Part shown: one piece after another, positions 18,400 to 31,200 of the stretch
Layout: each line of letters begins with the position of its first letter
How positions within the stretch are numbered: the stretch's first letter is position 1
Assembly (NCBI GenBank): GCA_018398815.1
Contig: CM031626.1
Location: 38,326,088-38,390,087, forward strand
DNA from: Conus ventricosus
Taxonomy: Eukaryota > Mollusca > Gastropoda > Neogastropoda > Conidae
DNA length: 64,000 nt
Direction of reading: 5' to 3'
Position numbers and translations under genes: made by a program
Notes under the pieces: generated by a model
Database searches by the model: none
The model's input: the letters and a program-made list of their open reading frames with translations, nothing else
Told to the model about the DNA's origin: nothing

Positions 18400-20640
18400 A
18401 CAAAAAACAACTTCTTTTCAATCAAAAACACTTTCTAAAATCAGGTACTACTTTGATCTTTTTTAGTCCGAGTCCAAAGACAAATGTTTTTAGGAGGTTT
18501 TTTGAGTGTCGCTTGTGTAGGTAAACAATGGTTTGGAGTTTTAGCGCTAAACAGCCCATAGAGTAGTCCATAGTTATGTTGTTTGAATATGAGCTGGAAA
18601 AGAGCTTCTGAACAGGTCGAGAAGATTTGAATTGGAAAGGTTGATAAACTTTCTGTGAAACTTTTTGCATGTGAGGTTAGTGGTTCCCCACTAAATTTGT
18701 TATCAATTGTTATTCCTAGACTTTGAGGCATGAAACCTTTTAAAGGGTTCATTTTTAAGATTAAAGGGAAAAATTAAAAGAGTGAGTTTTTTCTTTTTTC
18801 CCTTTTTTGTGAAAAGCATGGATTTAGTTTTTTGAGGTGAAGGACTGTGTTTTTGTTCTGCCTTTGAGAGGTCTTCGCACTTTTTGTAAAGTGTGTGAAA
18901 AACAAACATCAGAATTTTTGTATGTATGTTGTACACAGCAAAAGTTCACAGGTGGAGGTGTATGGAGGTAAATCTTTTGATTAAAATTGTGCCCAGTAAG
19001 GGCCCCAGTGAGCCTTGTGGGCCCCAAGGGAAGTGTTGAAATGAAGGAAAGTTGTTTTAATTTTTACACTTTGGGCCCCCTTTTTTGTAATATAGTGAAA
19101 AAGGAAGTGTTTTTGGGGAAAAGCCATAAATTTTGTTTTCAAAGTAAGGTTATGGTCTATACATCGAATGTTTTTTTGAAATCAATGAATGGACACCAAT
19201 ATCGTTGTTTTTTGGTATTTAGCCAGTCAAAACCAGGTTGATTGGGCTAGTGGCATAAAGGGTTGGTCAAAACCCCGGACGTCTTGGTGAAGCAAGGGAT
19301 TTTATTAAGGGTTTATTGTGGCTTGTTTATGTGTTTTTCCAAAAGGGTTTTGGGGGAATACGGAAAATGATTGAGTTTGGGTCGTAGTTTGCGGGGTCTA
19401 GCTGTCCCCTGCTTTTAGATAGGTATGATTTCGCTTTTTTGAACCTGGGGAAAAATTATTTTTGTCGATCATAAATTTTAAAGAGTTTTAACGTGTTTTA
19501 AATTGCTGGAGCGATAGTTTGGGAAATTTTGCCGTCTATGCCATCCCCCCCGCGGTCCCTGTTTTTTTTAGGTGCGTTAGGTAGTGTAAACTTCAAAAAC
19601 TTTTATTGGGGGAATGAAGTTCGACTTGTGTTTTTATTTTGGAATATTTTTTCAGTTTTTGAGGGTTTGATCGGGAAAAAACGTCGTGCAATTTTATTGG
19701 AAAATAGTGCAAAAGTGGGTGTTAGCTGCTTGACAGAGATGTCTTTATTATGTTGTTTTTAAAAGAAGTTTGATTTTTGTAAGGTTAATGCTCTATCCCA
19801 ATTCTGGGTTTTTTTGGGGATATTTTTTCCGATAGTATTTCGTTTTTTCTCTGCGCTTCTGTGAATTTATTGCATTTCTCAGTTTCCTGATTTCTTAAAC
19901 CCATGTTGTTTAAGCAAATTTAAGGTAGCCGGGTTGTAACTCTTTAGTTTTACCTCCCGGGTTTAGGATTGTTTTCCTCAAATCTTTTTTAGAGGGGCGG
20001 GGTTTATAATATTTCAGAAAATGTTTTGACCCAAAATTCTCTGAAAGATCTGGATTAGTTAGTTGAAAATGAAGGAGATTTGAGTTAAAAAATCAGTAGA
20101 AAGGTTTGGTTTTTTAAAACTTGTAAGCAACGGTAGGTCTTTTGTTTTGTGCCTTTTTGGGGTTTTTTCCCTTTTTTTTTGGCCCTTTGGGACACAAACT
20201 GGAAAATGATCCTACAGTTGAACGGGACGCGACTTCTGTTATGTTTTTTTATTCTGAAACAAAATAGGTCGATAAGTGTCTTGGATTTTGTGTGACTTCG
20301 TTGGAGATTCGTAGTGATGCAGTTTGAAAAAACGAAATGCTGCGTCGTTTGGTTTTGACTTTAAAAGGTCTTGTTAAAGCCCCAAGTAAAATGATTTCCC
20401 TTGGATTCAAGCGGACTGCCCCATCTTGTAATTAATTTGTCGAAAATTTTTACCTTTTTCGTATGGGTTCCTGTAGAAACCCAACCAAAATAAAAGGGTT
20501 TCTTTTCAGCTTAATTTTTATCCAAACACATTACACCTTTTACTTTCTGGGTGGGGAAGTCTTTTTGAAGCAAAGGGGGTTTCGCTGATATAGAAGAAGA
20601 CCCGTCTCTTTCGAAATGAGGATCTTTCCGGATTGGTTGT
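18400..20640 (-). pseudogene. LINE B: endonuclease end, reverse transcriptase and C-terminal part, heavily degraded
   Basis: Read on the minus strand in many frames, the order is that of a Jockey/CR1-like ORF2. Around 20300 there is an endonuclease-like end (SLRISNEVTQNPRHLSTYF). Around 19550 comes the pre-RT segment GGDGIDGKISQTIAPAI. Around 19400 the first RT block reads LDPANYDPNSII, and around 19170 IDFKKAFD-like residues can be made out. Around 19020 lies the equivalent of the PQGS...LGP block, with the catalytic YADD region not readable. Around 18850 is LSLNPQKTKSMLF-like sequence. At 18422-18752 SLGITIDNK and the C-terminal segment LPTQATLKKP follow. Indels occur every few tens of bases, so no product is possible from this sequence. 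Some of the damage may be consensus error. Confidence 0.6.
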
Positions 20641-21480
20641 ATCCGGGAAATTTTACCTTGCGCTAATGGGGCCCCAAATTTGGATTCTGAGGCCCTAAGA
20701 TATGAAAAGGTTTACCGTTTCCCAATCGGTTGAAATATCTGTTTTTTTTACCTGCATGTTAAAATTTTAAGGGAAGTTCGGAGCCCTTCTTGCGGGCCCC
20801 ATGCAGAGGGGGTTTCTTGTCATTTTTTGTGTACTGAGGATGATAAAGGAGATGACGATTTTGCACGTTAATTGACGTTAAGTTTTGTATAATAAGGGAA
20901 ACAAAATAAAAATTCAAAAAAGGGAGAGAAAACGGGGGGTTTTCCACCGAACAATCTTAGAAAACCAGAAGCGTAGGAGGCCACAAAAACAAACAAAACA
21001 ACAACAAAAAACACCCAAATACAAAAAAAGAAAAAAAAAAAAAAAAAAATTATCTTCACAGTATATGCCCTTCGGCCCCTCCCAGATGATTACTTATGGA
21101 TCCCCTTTTGAATTTGAAAATATAATCCCTCACAAGGAAGCATTTTAAAAAGCAGAATTAAAGAAAGCAGAATTTAAATTTAAGGGGCAGAAAATGGGGA
21201 GAGAAAAAGGAACTAAAATTTAAGAAAAAAAGCAAAGCCCAACAACTAAAATGAAAATAAGGGGGGAAAAAAAAAAAAAAAAAAAACCAAACAAAAAAAC
21301 AAAATCATACCCGCACTTGAAACTACGAGTGGCAAGCACAAGATTGCCTTGCTCCCCGGAAACAGCAGTTTTTTTTGCAAATTTTGTCCTGCAGAGGCTT
21401 TTTCAGTCACTTTTTCTGTACGGACACGTTTTTGAATTTTTACGAAGTCTTTTTATAATATACGATTTTTAAGCCCCTTC
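20641..21480. other. A-rich low-complexity stretch, nothing identified
   Basis: Contains poly-A tracts at about 21020-21050 and 21266-21286 and scattered purine-rich runs. A remnant of the 5' part of LINE B may extend into its left side, but no motif is readable. Confidence 0.4.
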
Positions 21481-21519
21481 AGTTATAGAATCGCACTCCC
21501 GGCACGGGGTGAAAGTTAA

Positions 21520-21612
21520 AACACCCCCCAACACACACACACACACACACTCACACACACACACCAACACACACAACCCACACACCCCACACAAACACCA
21601 CACACACACATC
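21520..21612. repeat. (CA)n microsatellite
   Basis: CA dinucleotides with interruptions (CACACAACCCACACACCCC). It generates valine/cysteine-rich ORFs on the opposite strand. Confidence 0.9.
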
Positions 21613-23700
21613 GTGTGGGATTGAAGAAAAGAAAGGGACAATATGAAAAAATAGGCAAGGTCTGTACGAGGGAAGCTGGAGTGTGGGAGGTGGAAAGAAG
21701 GGCCCAACACCACGGATGATGGAAGGAGACAAGGTCCGTGGAAGGTAAAAAGGGGGGAGGGAGCAGGCAGGGGGGGGGAGGGACAGATTATTGAACCTGG
21801 GGGTGGGGAAAAGCCCTGAGGGCGCACTAGCGGACGGTACTTTGGTTGGGGAGGGGAGGCCCCTTGTGTTGTCACTCCCCGTACACAATCTGGCCCGGCG
21901 GGGTCTTGGAGGGGTTTTGCTGGAGGGGGGGGGTGCAATAGGGACAAGCTGTGTCAATGTTTTGGTTTTTTGGGGCAGCAGAGCGGAGGTGGTAAACCAA
22001 TTTTTTGTGGTCACTCTTTTGTACGCACCAGTGGCTGGAGGGGTTTTAAAAGGGGGTTCCGGGAGGGGGGGGGGGGGAGACAAATGAAAGTGCGAAAACG
22101 GGAGGAAAGGTTTGGGAATTTGAGGGGTGGTGGGGGAGGGAGGAGGGGGGTTTGGGGCGTCGGCGTGTTGGTAACACGGACTGGGGCGTGTAGGGGGGGG
22201 GGTAGGGGGCCTTTTGTCTGGGGGGGAAATTTTTAGTGCACCCGTTCCCCCCCTTCCCTGCGGGGTTGGAGAGTTTGGGGTAAACCCCAGCCCGGGGGCA
22301 CCGCGCGGGTGGGAAGGTGGCACAATGTGATAAATTTTAACCCCCCATTGCTAAAAGGGCCCTCCTGAAGGTGGCTTTGGGGGGGATGATGGTGTTCAGA
22401 GGGTGCCCCCCTTTTCCCCGGGGAAAATTGGGCAGGGCCCTGAAGTTGGGCTTTGGGGAAGATCGGGGGCACTCCCAAATGAGCTCTGCCCCCTGTTGCG
22501 TTAATTGCACAGTGGCGTGATGCTAAGAGCTCGTGCAGTCACCAGCCCCACATGGAAGGTACCCCTGCATACGGTGTGGGTGGGTGTCTGCTTTGAACCC
22601 GGGGTCAGACTGGGGACCGTTAGTCTTTGGGCACACTCCAACTGAGCGCGGCCCTAGGGAGTTAATACCTTTAGGTGCAGCCCTCGCAGTATTTGTAGAG
22701 GTTGTCTACAATGGAAACTTTTAAAGGGGGTGGGGAGGGACACATTGGGGAGATAATTTTTCAGGGAGAGGCGCCCTCTCAAAAAGGGGAAGGGTTGGAA
22801 AGGTGAGTTAGGGATTTTCAATTGTGGGGGTGGGTTGTCCGTATTTTGTCACTGTGATTTGGTTGGTGGGGCCCGAAGGGGGGGGGGGGGGGGACCCTGT
22901 ATACAGTGTGCAGTGGAAAAGGGGGGTGTGTTTTGGGTTTTGGGGGAGGAGGAGGGGTTGTTTTTTTGGGGTGGCTGAGGTTTTGAAGGGTTTACTTTTG
23001 ATTTTTTTTGTTTTTAGGGTTTTTGCGAGAGGATGATTTTGTCTTGTCAGATGAAGACTGAAGCAAGTTGGAGAAAGAGGTCGAGTTTTTTTTGAAGGCT
23101 GCTGGTTTCCTGTAGTGTTGATCTGGGGGCAGAGATTTGTCCGCGGGATGGTGTCCAAGGGAAATTTTTCCTTAGGCCACAGTGCATGACTACCTCAATT
23201 TGTGGGATTTTTCATCAGTTTTGGGTTCAGTCCTTTCATGACCGTCACAATTGTCGTGTCTTTTTGACGTTGCATTGGGGTTTTTGTTGTCGTTGTCGCA
23301 AGGTTTTGCTCAATGGGGCCCTTTGCCCCTTTGTCTTGTCAAAGCGTGTGGGTGCTTTTCGTCTTCCCTAGTGTCAGTTTTGGGTTTATGTGCTGTCTTA
23401 GAATGATTGTCGTGTTATCTGCAGGGTTACAAAAGTTTGTCTGTAGTGAAAGGGGGTTTTAAGTTTGTAAGTTTTGTGATGTAAAGTCATGAAAGGGAAA
23501 AAGGGGTGGGCTGAGTGTTTTTGTCCCCAGGAGGGGTGGTGATCCGGGCGAATGACAAAAAAGGGCATGGGGGGAAGGGGAGAAAAGGGTGGTCGTGGGG
23601 TGTGGGGGGGACAAAGGGGGAAAACAACCCAGCCTTTTAAAATTGAGGGGTGGGCGGTGGAGAAAAAATTTGCACTCTGAAGGGGGGGCTCCATTTCCCC
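21613..23700. other. G-rich low-quality stretch with a possible tRNA-like SINE fragment
   Basis: Long G runs (for example 22058-22078 and 22878-22894) and erratic homopolymers dominate. At about 22510-22610 the order GTGGCGTGATGCTAAGAGC, then TTTGAACCCGGGGTC, weakly resembles the A and B boxes of a tRNA-derived SINE. A string close to GGGCACACTCCAACTGAGC (about 22629) also appears, diverged, at 22468. The 284-codon proline-rich minus-strand frame at 21469-22323 is compositional. No gene is supported. Confidence 0.3.
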
Positions 23701-23744
23701 TAAAATGGGTGCTGTGTAGGAGCGGTGAAATGCACACGCTTCTG

Positions 23745-23920
23745 CGGGTTGCTACACACTGTAGCGAAGTGAGTGGTGCGGAGACGACTACACACGAGCG
23801 ACAGGGAGTGGGCGGGATGATCTACAACTGTAGCGACAGGGAGTGGGGCGGGACTGACACCATGTAGCGACAGGGGGGCTGCGGGACTGATCTACAATGA
23901 GGACAGGGGTGGCGGAGATG
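23745..23920. repeat. Minisatellite, TGTAGCGACAGGGAGTGG-like unit
   Basis: Four to five imperfect copies of a ~38-bp unit containing TGTAGCGACAGGGAGTGG and GGGACTGATCTACAA. No coding content. Confidence 0.65.
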
Positions 23921-24590
23921 ATCGGTGGGTTGATGCTGGCACCCCGGTCAGGTGTGTACAAGGGCCCCAGTATTTTGAATCCTCATTGACCCCCTTTGGC
24001 AGGCCCGGGCCCCGAACAAGGTTTTGTTGGTGGTAATAAAAGTGGATTTTAGAATTTTTTTTTTTTTTGGGTGTGTCGAGTGTAATTTAAGTGTTGATGG
24101 AAGGGGCTGGGGGGGTGTCTGGCGTTAGTGGGTTAATAAAGTTGTGATTTTTGGTCTGAGCTAGTGCCATGGCTGTTTGATGCCGGGGGGTTTTTAAGCA
24201 CCAACGTTTATGAAAAAAGTGTATCTCCATGTGGCATTTGGGTTTTAAAGTGTGTCAAAAATTTTCGTATGGGGCCATATGTGAGTGATACGCTTGAGAA
24301 AAAGTTCCCGAGGTGTCCTTTGCCTGGGGCATGGATACGTTAGGGCCCCGATTGAAAAGTACCCCGTGCCGGCGTTGGCTGAAGGGGGAAATAGGGATGA
24401 TGGGGCTTGTTCCTACGACCTGGGAAAAAATACACATCCACGTGAATCATTTAATGCCCACAATCACACACAACCCCCTTGAAGAAGTTAGAAAAGCAAG
24501 GTTTTTGTAAAATTTCGTTATTTACCCTTTTTTTGCCCCATTAAAAATTTAAAAACTTTGTTGTAAACCTGGATCTGTAAAAAAATCCCA
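23921..24590. other. No feature recognised
   Basis: Mixed composition with a T run at about 24057. Short ORFs on both strands overlap each other and show no motif. Confidence 0.4.
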
Positions 24591-24599
24591 TCGCAGAAA

Positions 24600-24643
24600 C
24601 GGAAAGGGGGGAGGGGAAGGGGAGAGAGAGGGGGAGAGAGAAG

Positions 24644-24680
<37 letters not shown>

Positions 24681-24905
24681 GAGAAAAAAGAGAGAGAGAG
24701 AGAGAAGAGACAGAAGCAGGCCCCGCAGACAGACAGACAGACAGACAGACAAGACAGAAGAGACAGGACAGAGACAGAAGAAGAGGGACAGAATGGAGAG
24801 AACGGAAAAATTCGGAAACCCCTCAAAAAAAAAAGTCATGTTAAAGGGGGAGGAGAGAGGAGAGAGAGAGAGAGAAGAAGACAGACAACGACAGACAGAC
24901 AAAGG
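24600..24905. repeat. GA and (GACA)n microsatellites
   Basis: GGGGAGAGAGAG arrays at 24605-24690, then GACA tetramers at about 24728-24752 and mixed GACAGA repeats to 24905. The arginine/glutamate and serine/leucine ORFs here are by-products. Confidence 0.85.
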
Positions 24906-25555
24906 CAGGTATCACGTGCAAAACACAACAAAACAAAAAAACAAAACAAGACGACGGCCGAAAAGACCCGCGATGGGGACAAAAAATAACAAAAAACAAA
25001 AACAAAGAACGATAAAAAAAAGCTGTACCATAAAAAATTCCGAGCGCCGACGACGCAAAAACAAAAGCAACAACAAAAAAACAAAGAAGCGTAAAAAAAA
25101 GCCGCGACCCTAAAAAATTCCCAAAATAAAACACAGTGGGTAAAGGATCCTTTTCCGACTTTTGACTCGCGTTTTTCCCAACAGGTTTTAAAAGGGGGAA
25201 AACGGATCGCGGTCAGAGGGAAAAACCCTGTCAAATCTTGTCTTTTAAAAAAAAATTTTTGTGGTAAAAAAAAAACGGGCAATTTACTGTCTTTTGTTGT
25301 TGTTTTAATTGTAAAACTGTTTTTTGAATTTTCAATTGTCTTTTTGCTTTGGTTTTTATAATGTGGTGGGTTTTTAGTTTTGTGTTTTTGTTATTATTCA
25401 TTTTTTTTTTGTTTTCCCCTGGAAAATTTTATTTTTGTTTTGCTGCCCGTTTTGTTGTTGTTTTTGTGGGTTTTTTTGTTGAAAATTTTTGTTGATTTTT
25501 GTTGAGTTTTCTTTGCATTAGTTGTTTTTCTGACTGATTTGTTCATGTTGTATTG
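24906..25555. other. A-rich then T-rich low-complexity DNA
   Basis: CAAAACAAAAA-type repeats to about 25130, then TTTTTGTT-type sequence leading into the 39-bp satellite. Nothing else identified. Confidence 0.4.
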
Positions 25556-25559
25556 TTTA

Positions 25560-26138
25560 ATAGTTTTTATTTTTGTTTTTCGAGGATTTTCTACATTTTG
25601 TTTTTAGTGTTGATTTGTCGAGGGGATTTGCTACGTTTGTTTTTTGTGTTTATTTGTCAAAGGGATTTTTACGTTTAGTTTTTGTGTTGATTTGTAAGGC
25701 ATTTGCTGTTTAGTTGTATGTTGATTTGCAGGGATTTGCATTTTAGTTGTTGTTTGATTTTTCAAGCATTTTCTAGTTAGTTTTTGTGTTGATTTTCAGG
25801 ATTTGCTCGTTTTGTTGTTATTGTTGATTTTTTTCAAGGGATTTTTCGTTTGTTGTTAGTTTGATTTGTAAAGGCTTTGTCGTTTAGTTGTTATTTTTGG
25901 GGTTGTCAAGGCATTTTATTTAGTTTGGGTTTGGTTGTTGTCAAAGGGATTTGCTACGTTTATTGTTTTGTGTTGATTTGTCAAGGGATTTGTACTTTAG
26001 TTGTTGTGTTTGATTTGCAAGCTTTGTACGTTTAGTTGTTAGGTTTATTTGTCAAGGCATTTGATTTTGTTTTTTAGTGTTTATTTTTTCAAGGGATTTT
26101 TCACGTTTTGTTTTAAGGGGGTTTTCAGGCATTTGCTT

Positions 26139-26176
<38 letters not shown>

Positions 26177-27710
26177 TTTTGTTTTTTAAAGTTGTTATGT
26201 TTTATTTGTCGAGGCTTTTTCACTTTGTTGTTTTGGTTTATTTTTCAGGCATTTTACGTTTTGTTTTTAGTGTGATTTGCAGGGATTTGCTACGTTTAGT
26301 TGTTTGTGTTGATTGTCAAGGCATTTGTCGTTTAGTTGTTAGTTGATTTTTCAAAGGGATTTGCACGGTTTAGTTTTTTAGTGTTGATTTTTCAGGCATT
26401 TGCTACGTTTTGTTTTAGTGTTGATTTTCAAGGCATTTGCTAGTTTTGTTGTTAGTGTTGATTTTTTCAAGGGTTTGCTGTTTTTGTTTTTAGTGTTGAT
26501 TTGTAAGGCTTTTCTACGTTTAGTTGTTAGTGTTGATTGTAAGGCATTTGCTTTTGTGTTGTGTTTTTTGTCAAGGGATTTGTGTTAGTTGTTAGTGTTG
26601 TTTTTAAAGGATTTTCTAGGGTTTAGTTTTTTAGGTTGTTTTTTTCAAGGCATTTGCTACGTTTAGTTGTTATGTTGTTTGTAAGGGGATTTTCTGTTAA
26701 TTGTTAGTGTTATTTGCCAAAGGGATTTGCTCGTTTAGTTTTATGTTGATTGTCAAAGGCTTTGACGTTTAGTTTTGTGTTGATTTGTCAGGTTTTTTCC
26801 TTTATTGTTAGTGTTGATTTTTCGGGGTTTTTACGTTTAGTGTTAGTGTTGATTTGTCAGGCATTTGTACGTTATTGTTAGTGTTGATTTGTCAGGATTT
26901 GTACGTTTAGTTTTAGTGTTTATTTGAGGCATTTTCTACGTTTGTTTTTTATGTTGATTTTCAAAGGGATTTGTACTTTATTGTTTGTGTTGATTTGTCA
27001 AAGGGTTTTCTACGTTTTTTGTTAGGTTGTTTTAAGGCTTTGCTACGTTTGTTTTTAGTGTTGATTTGTCAAAGGATTTGCTACGGTTATTGTTAGGGTT
27101 TATTTTCAAGGCATTTTTACGTTTATTGTTGTGTTGATTTGTCAAGGCATTTGCTAGTTTAGTTTTTAGTGTTATTTTTCAAGGCATTTTCTCGTTTAGT
27201 TGTTGTGTTGATTTGTGGGGATTTGCTTTTCGTTTTTTTTTAGTGTTGATTTGCAAAGGGATTTGTACGTTTTGTTGTTTTGTTTTTGTCGGCATTTTTA
27301 CGTTTATTGTTAGTGTTGATTTGTAGGTTTGTAGTTTATTGTTATTTTTGATTTGTCAAGGTTTGCTCGTTTATTGTTGGTTTTATTTTTTCGAGGCATT
27401 TGTACTTTTAGTTTTTATGTTTATTTGTCAAGGCTTTTTCGTTTAAATTTTTATTTTTGATTTGTCAAGGGATTGTACGTTTTGTTTTTATTTTGATTTT
27501 TCAAGGGATTTGACGTTTTGTTATTTTTTGATTGTAAAAAATTTGTACGTTAGTTTTTATGTTGATTTTTCAAGGGGTTTGTACGTTTATTTTTATGTTG
27601 ATTTTTAAGGTTGTAGTTTAGTTGTTTGTGTTTATTTGCAGGCATTTGCTCGTTTAGTTGTTGTGTTATTTGTCAAGGATTTTCTAGTTTGTTGTTAGTT
27701 TTTTGGGATT
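25560..27710 (+). repeat. 39-bp satellite array, about 55 copies
   Basis: A T-rich unit of about 39 bp whose core reads GTTGATTTGTCAAGGCATTT, followed by a GCTACGTTTAGTTG-like part, recurs end to end. Copies differ mainly by one- or two-base losses and homopolymer changes. A 34-G run interrupts it at about 26141-26174. No repeat/spacer alternation is visible, so it is a satellite and not a CRISPR array. ORFs inside are artefacts. Confidence 0.9.
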
Positions 27711-27862
27711 TGTTTTAAATTTTTTTTGGCCCTTTGCTATTTAGGTTTGGGGTTTTAGTTTTTTTTTTTGATTGGCGCCCAAATTTTTTGCACGGGTTTA
27801 GTTTTTGTTTGTTTTTGGGTTTTTTTGGGGTTTTTTAAGGCTTTTTTTTGGGGGGGCCCCCG

Positions 27863-28036
<174 letters not shown>

Positions 28037-28189
28037 CACCCCTTGAAATGAACATGTATATTGTTTTTTCAATAAAATGAGGTCAGTGTCGTGTCGGGGG
28101 CTCTCTCTCTCTTTTTCCAAGCCTAAACAAACCCATAAAAAATCAACCTGATGATTGGATGCGTTACAAAAAAAGCAAAGGAAAAAAAA

Positions 28190-28230
<41 letters not shown>
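28190..28230. repeat. poly-G run
   Basis: About 38 consecutive G just upstream of LINE C. Confidence 0.9.
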
Positions 28231-28231
<1 letters not shown>

Positions 28232-28259
28232 TAAAAAAAATTTTTGGGACTCAAGGGGA

Positions 28260-31200
28260 CCACCAGCGTGAAAAGAGTTTGGCTTTGTATGGACTGTAGC
28301 AAGCCCCCCACTTGGTCAATTCGGGGTATTGTTTTCCCTTTCCTACCGGGGGGGCATCATGGCGGGTCCTCATAGGAGGTTCTGTCTGGCTCGTGGGTTG
28401 GGGGCCGCCCCGCCCCTCCCGGTAAAATTACCCCGGTACTCCCGGATAACCGGGGCAATAGAGTCGTAAACCTGGGAAGGTAGCCCATCTGGTGAAGGAA
28501 AACACTAATCAAAAACCCCGCTGCCTTGCGGTTTAAACCCCACAGGGAAAGGTTCGGGAGTCAACCCGAGAAAAACCCGGGGACCCGGGAGTCCCGGGGG
28601 CCGGCGGCCTTGTCCTCAACCCCCGGCAACTTCTGCGACGCCGCTGGTCCCAAGCTGTATCGGCCTGTTTTTTCCTTGGATCCCCCACTGTGTGGAGGGG
28701 GGGGATCTGCTGCATGGGCAACACTTTTTCTCCATACCCCAACTTGCCAGGCTTGCCCCCTGAAGGGGGACACTTCGCTTCGGCAAAAGCGCGAAACAAC
28801 AGGGGAAGCAGCAGTTTACCGGTTAAAGCCATCCCCCTCGTTTGGGGCGAGAGCTGGCCCGGGGGGTTGTTTCCGTCGGGGGGAGAGATCATCTCTCTTT
28901 GGACAGCTCCCCCGCCTAAAGCTGGCAGCCCCCAGCCAATAGGGTCTGTCCCACCACAGTTCCCTCCCTTTACTGGGTGCTTGGGCTCAGGTACGGAAGT
29001 ACCTACAAGCGGACTGCACACTGCCCAGCAAAAGCGGGAAAACAAAATTAACAAGAAAAACTCCAGCTCTTAAGCTTGGCACCGGGAATGTAGGCAATGA
29101 CTCCTGGAATATCGGCGACCTCCGGGCTTTTAGCATGTTGGGAAAGATTTTCGTCATAAACATAACTTGTGAGACCCCAGGGACTCGCCACACTGCAAGA
29201 GACGAGGCTTGCTGACTCGGGAACCATCCGAAAAAGGGATTTCATTTTTTTTGGGCAAGGAAGACGCTGTGACACCAGAAATATGGCGTCGGATTTGCTT
29301 TCCGGAACCCTTGCTGGGGTTTTAAAGAACCCGAAACAAGGAAAAAAACTGTTACACTCCCCCAACACCAACGGGGCCCCGCTCCCGATCACTCTTGCGC
29401 CAACACTCAGCGCCCCCAAAGGAAAAAAAGGATATTTCCGACCAGTTTGACTCACTTACCAGGGGACCCCCAAAAAACAGCAACGTTACTGCTGGGTGAT
29501 TTCAACCCAAAGAGTGGGGCTGACCATGATTCCTGGCCCCCCCTGTCGGGGAAATTTTGGGTGTTGGAAAAGATGAAGGGAAAAATGGCAGGACCCTGGA
29601 GATGTGCTCATACCACGACCTCAGCATCACCAACTCCTTCTTCCAGAAAAACCCCCACAGAAAGTGTCAGGAAACCCTCGCCCCAAACCCTGGCATCAGC
29701 AGCCTGATTTTATCGGGCGGTCTCCTTGAGGTGTGCGTTTTTATCGCACCTTTCCCCACAGGGCCGACTGTGACACCGATCACCGGGGTGCTGCAAGATC
29801 AAGCCCGCCTAAAAGATACATCCCTAGGCCTAAAGGAAAACCCTCCCCGGGATGTGAACAAGACCACACTCCTGACAGGCGGCTTTTTAAACCCAACCCT
29901 CCCGGGGTGTTCGACAACCCCCCGGGTCACCCCATGAGAAGGGGACCACACAGAGAGACAGACACAGCACTGCCATGAAGTTTTTGGGGAAAAAAGCAGA
30001 CCAAGAACAACGACGGGTTTGAGGCCAACTCCTCCACCCTACTCCAGCCCGAAGAACGCCGCAGCGCCCCCCCGGGAAATAAAAAGCATCCCCCAGCCAG
30101 AAAACCCTCAGTGAACAGCTCCCAAAGACAAAGTACAAATTGGCAAGGCAGTCGCAAACGACTACGGCTTCAGCTATGTCAAAACATCCAATATCGGCCG
30201 AACGGAAACCAAGGGCATGTCCGACGGCACAAAAAAGCAATGGGCCCACCAAGAAGACTACAGCTCCCACGAAGTCTGCCACGGCAGCCATCCGGAAAAG
30301 GGACGCAGATGGAGCATGGGGGGAAAACCATTACCCAATTTTTACTCCAGCAAAAAACCACTCACCACGAGGCCTTGATGCGTTTGAAAGCCCCCCCTCA
30401 GGGCGGAACGGATGAGAAACCCACTCTGGCAGAACTAGAGAAACAACCAAGAGCCTGTCCCCGGGTAAAGCACCGGGAAGGATGGCATACCGCCAGAAAC
30501 ATCAAGGGGGCGGCATGCACTGCTCGAACATCTGCACAACCTTCATTCAGTGCGGGGAGGAAGGAGGGGTACCCAAGACATGAAGATGCCAAAAATTTTG
30601 CACATTTACAAAAACAAAGGAGACAAAAGTGACTGCAAAATAAGAGGAATATCTCCCCTGAGTTTTGTAGCAAAGTTTTTGCAAGAGTCGCCTGAACGGC
30701 TGCGAGGCTCCTGACAGAGGTACCCAGAGTCCAGTGGGGGGTTCCACTGGGAGAGATCAACCTCGACATGGTCTTCTCCATCAACAGCGCAAAAAAATGC
30801 GAGAGCAGCACAAGCCCCTTTTTGGCCTTCATCGACCTGACCAAGGCATTTGACTTGTCAGCAAGACGCTCTCAACGTCCCAACAAGATAGGGCCCACCA
30901 AGACTTTTGAGCTGATCCAGTCTTTCCCACGACGACATAAAGGCACAGGCATACGACGGCTCGCATCAATCCCTTCCATACGCTGGATAAAACAGGCTGT
31001 GTCCTCGCTCCCCCCCCTCTTCGGCATCTTCTTCCTGTCATGCTGAAGCACGTTTTTGGGACAAAATTTGAGGTGTCTACCTTTCCCCCCGATCAAGGGC
31101 CGTGTTCAACCGGGCTCGGGAAAGGAAAAGAGCAAATCATTGTGACCATCAGAGACTTTCTGTTTGCAGATGCGCTGTTTTGGGCCACCCACCCCGAAGC

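Noticed and set aside
21469..22323. 284-codon proline-rich minus-strand ORF
   Set aside because: It is produced by long G/C runs and a CA microsatellite, has no motif and crosses several repeat types.
22510..22610. tRNA gene
   Set aside because: A- and B-box-like strings are present but no cloverleaf can be drawn; at most a tRNA-derived SINE remnant.
25560..27710. CRISPR-like array
   Set aside because: Units are contiguous and spacers are absent; the context is eukaryotic and there are no cas genes.
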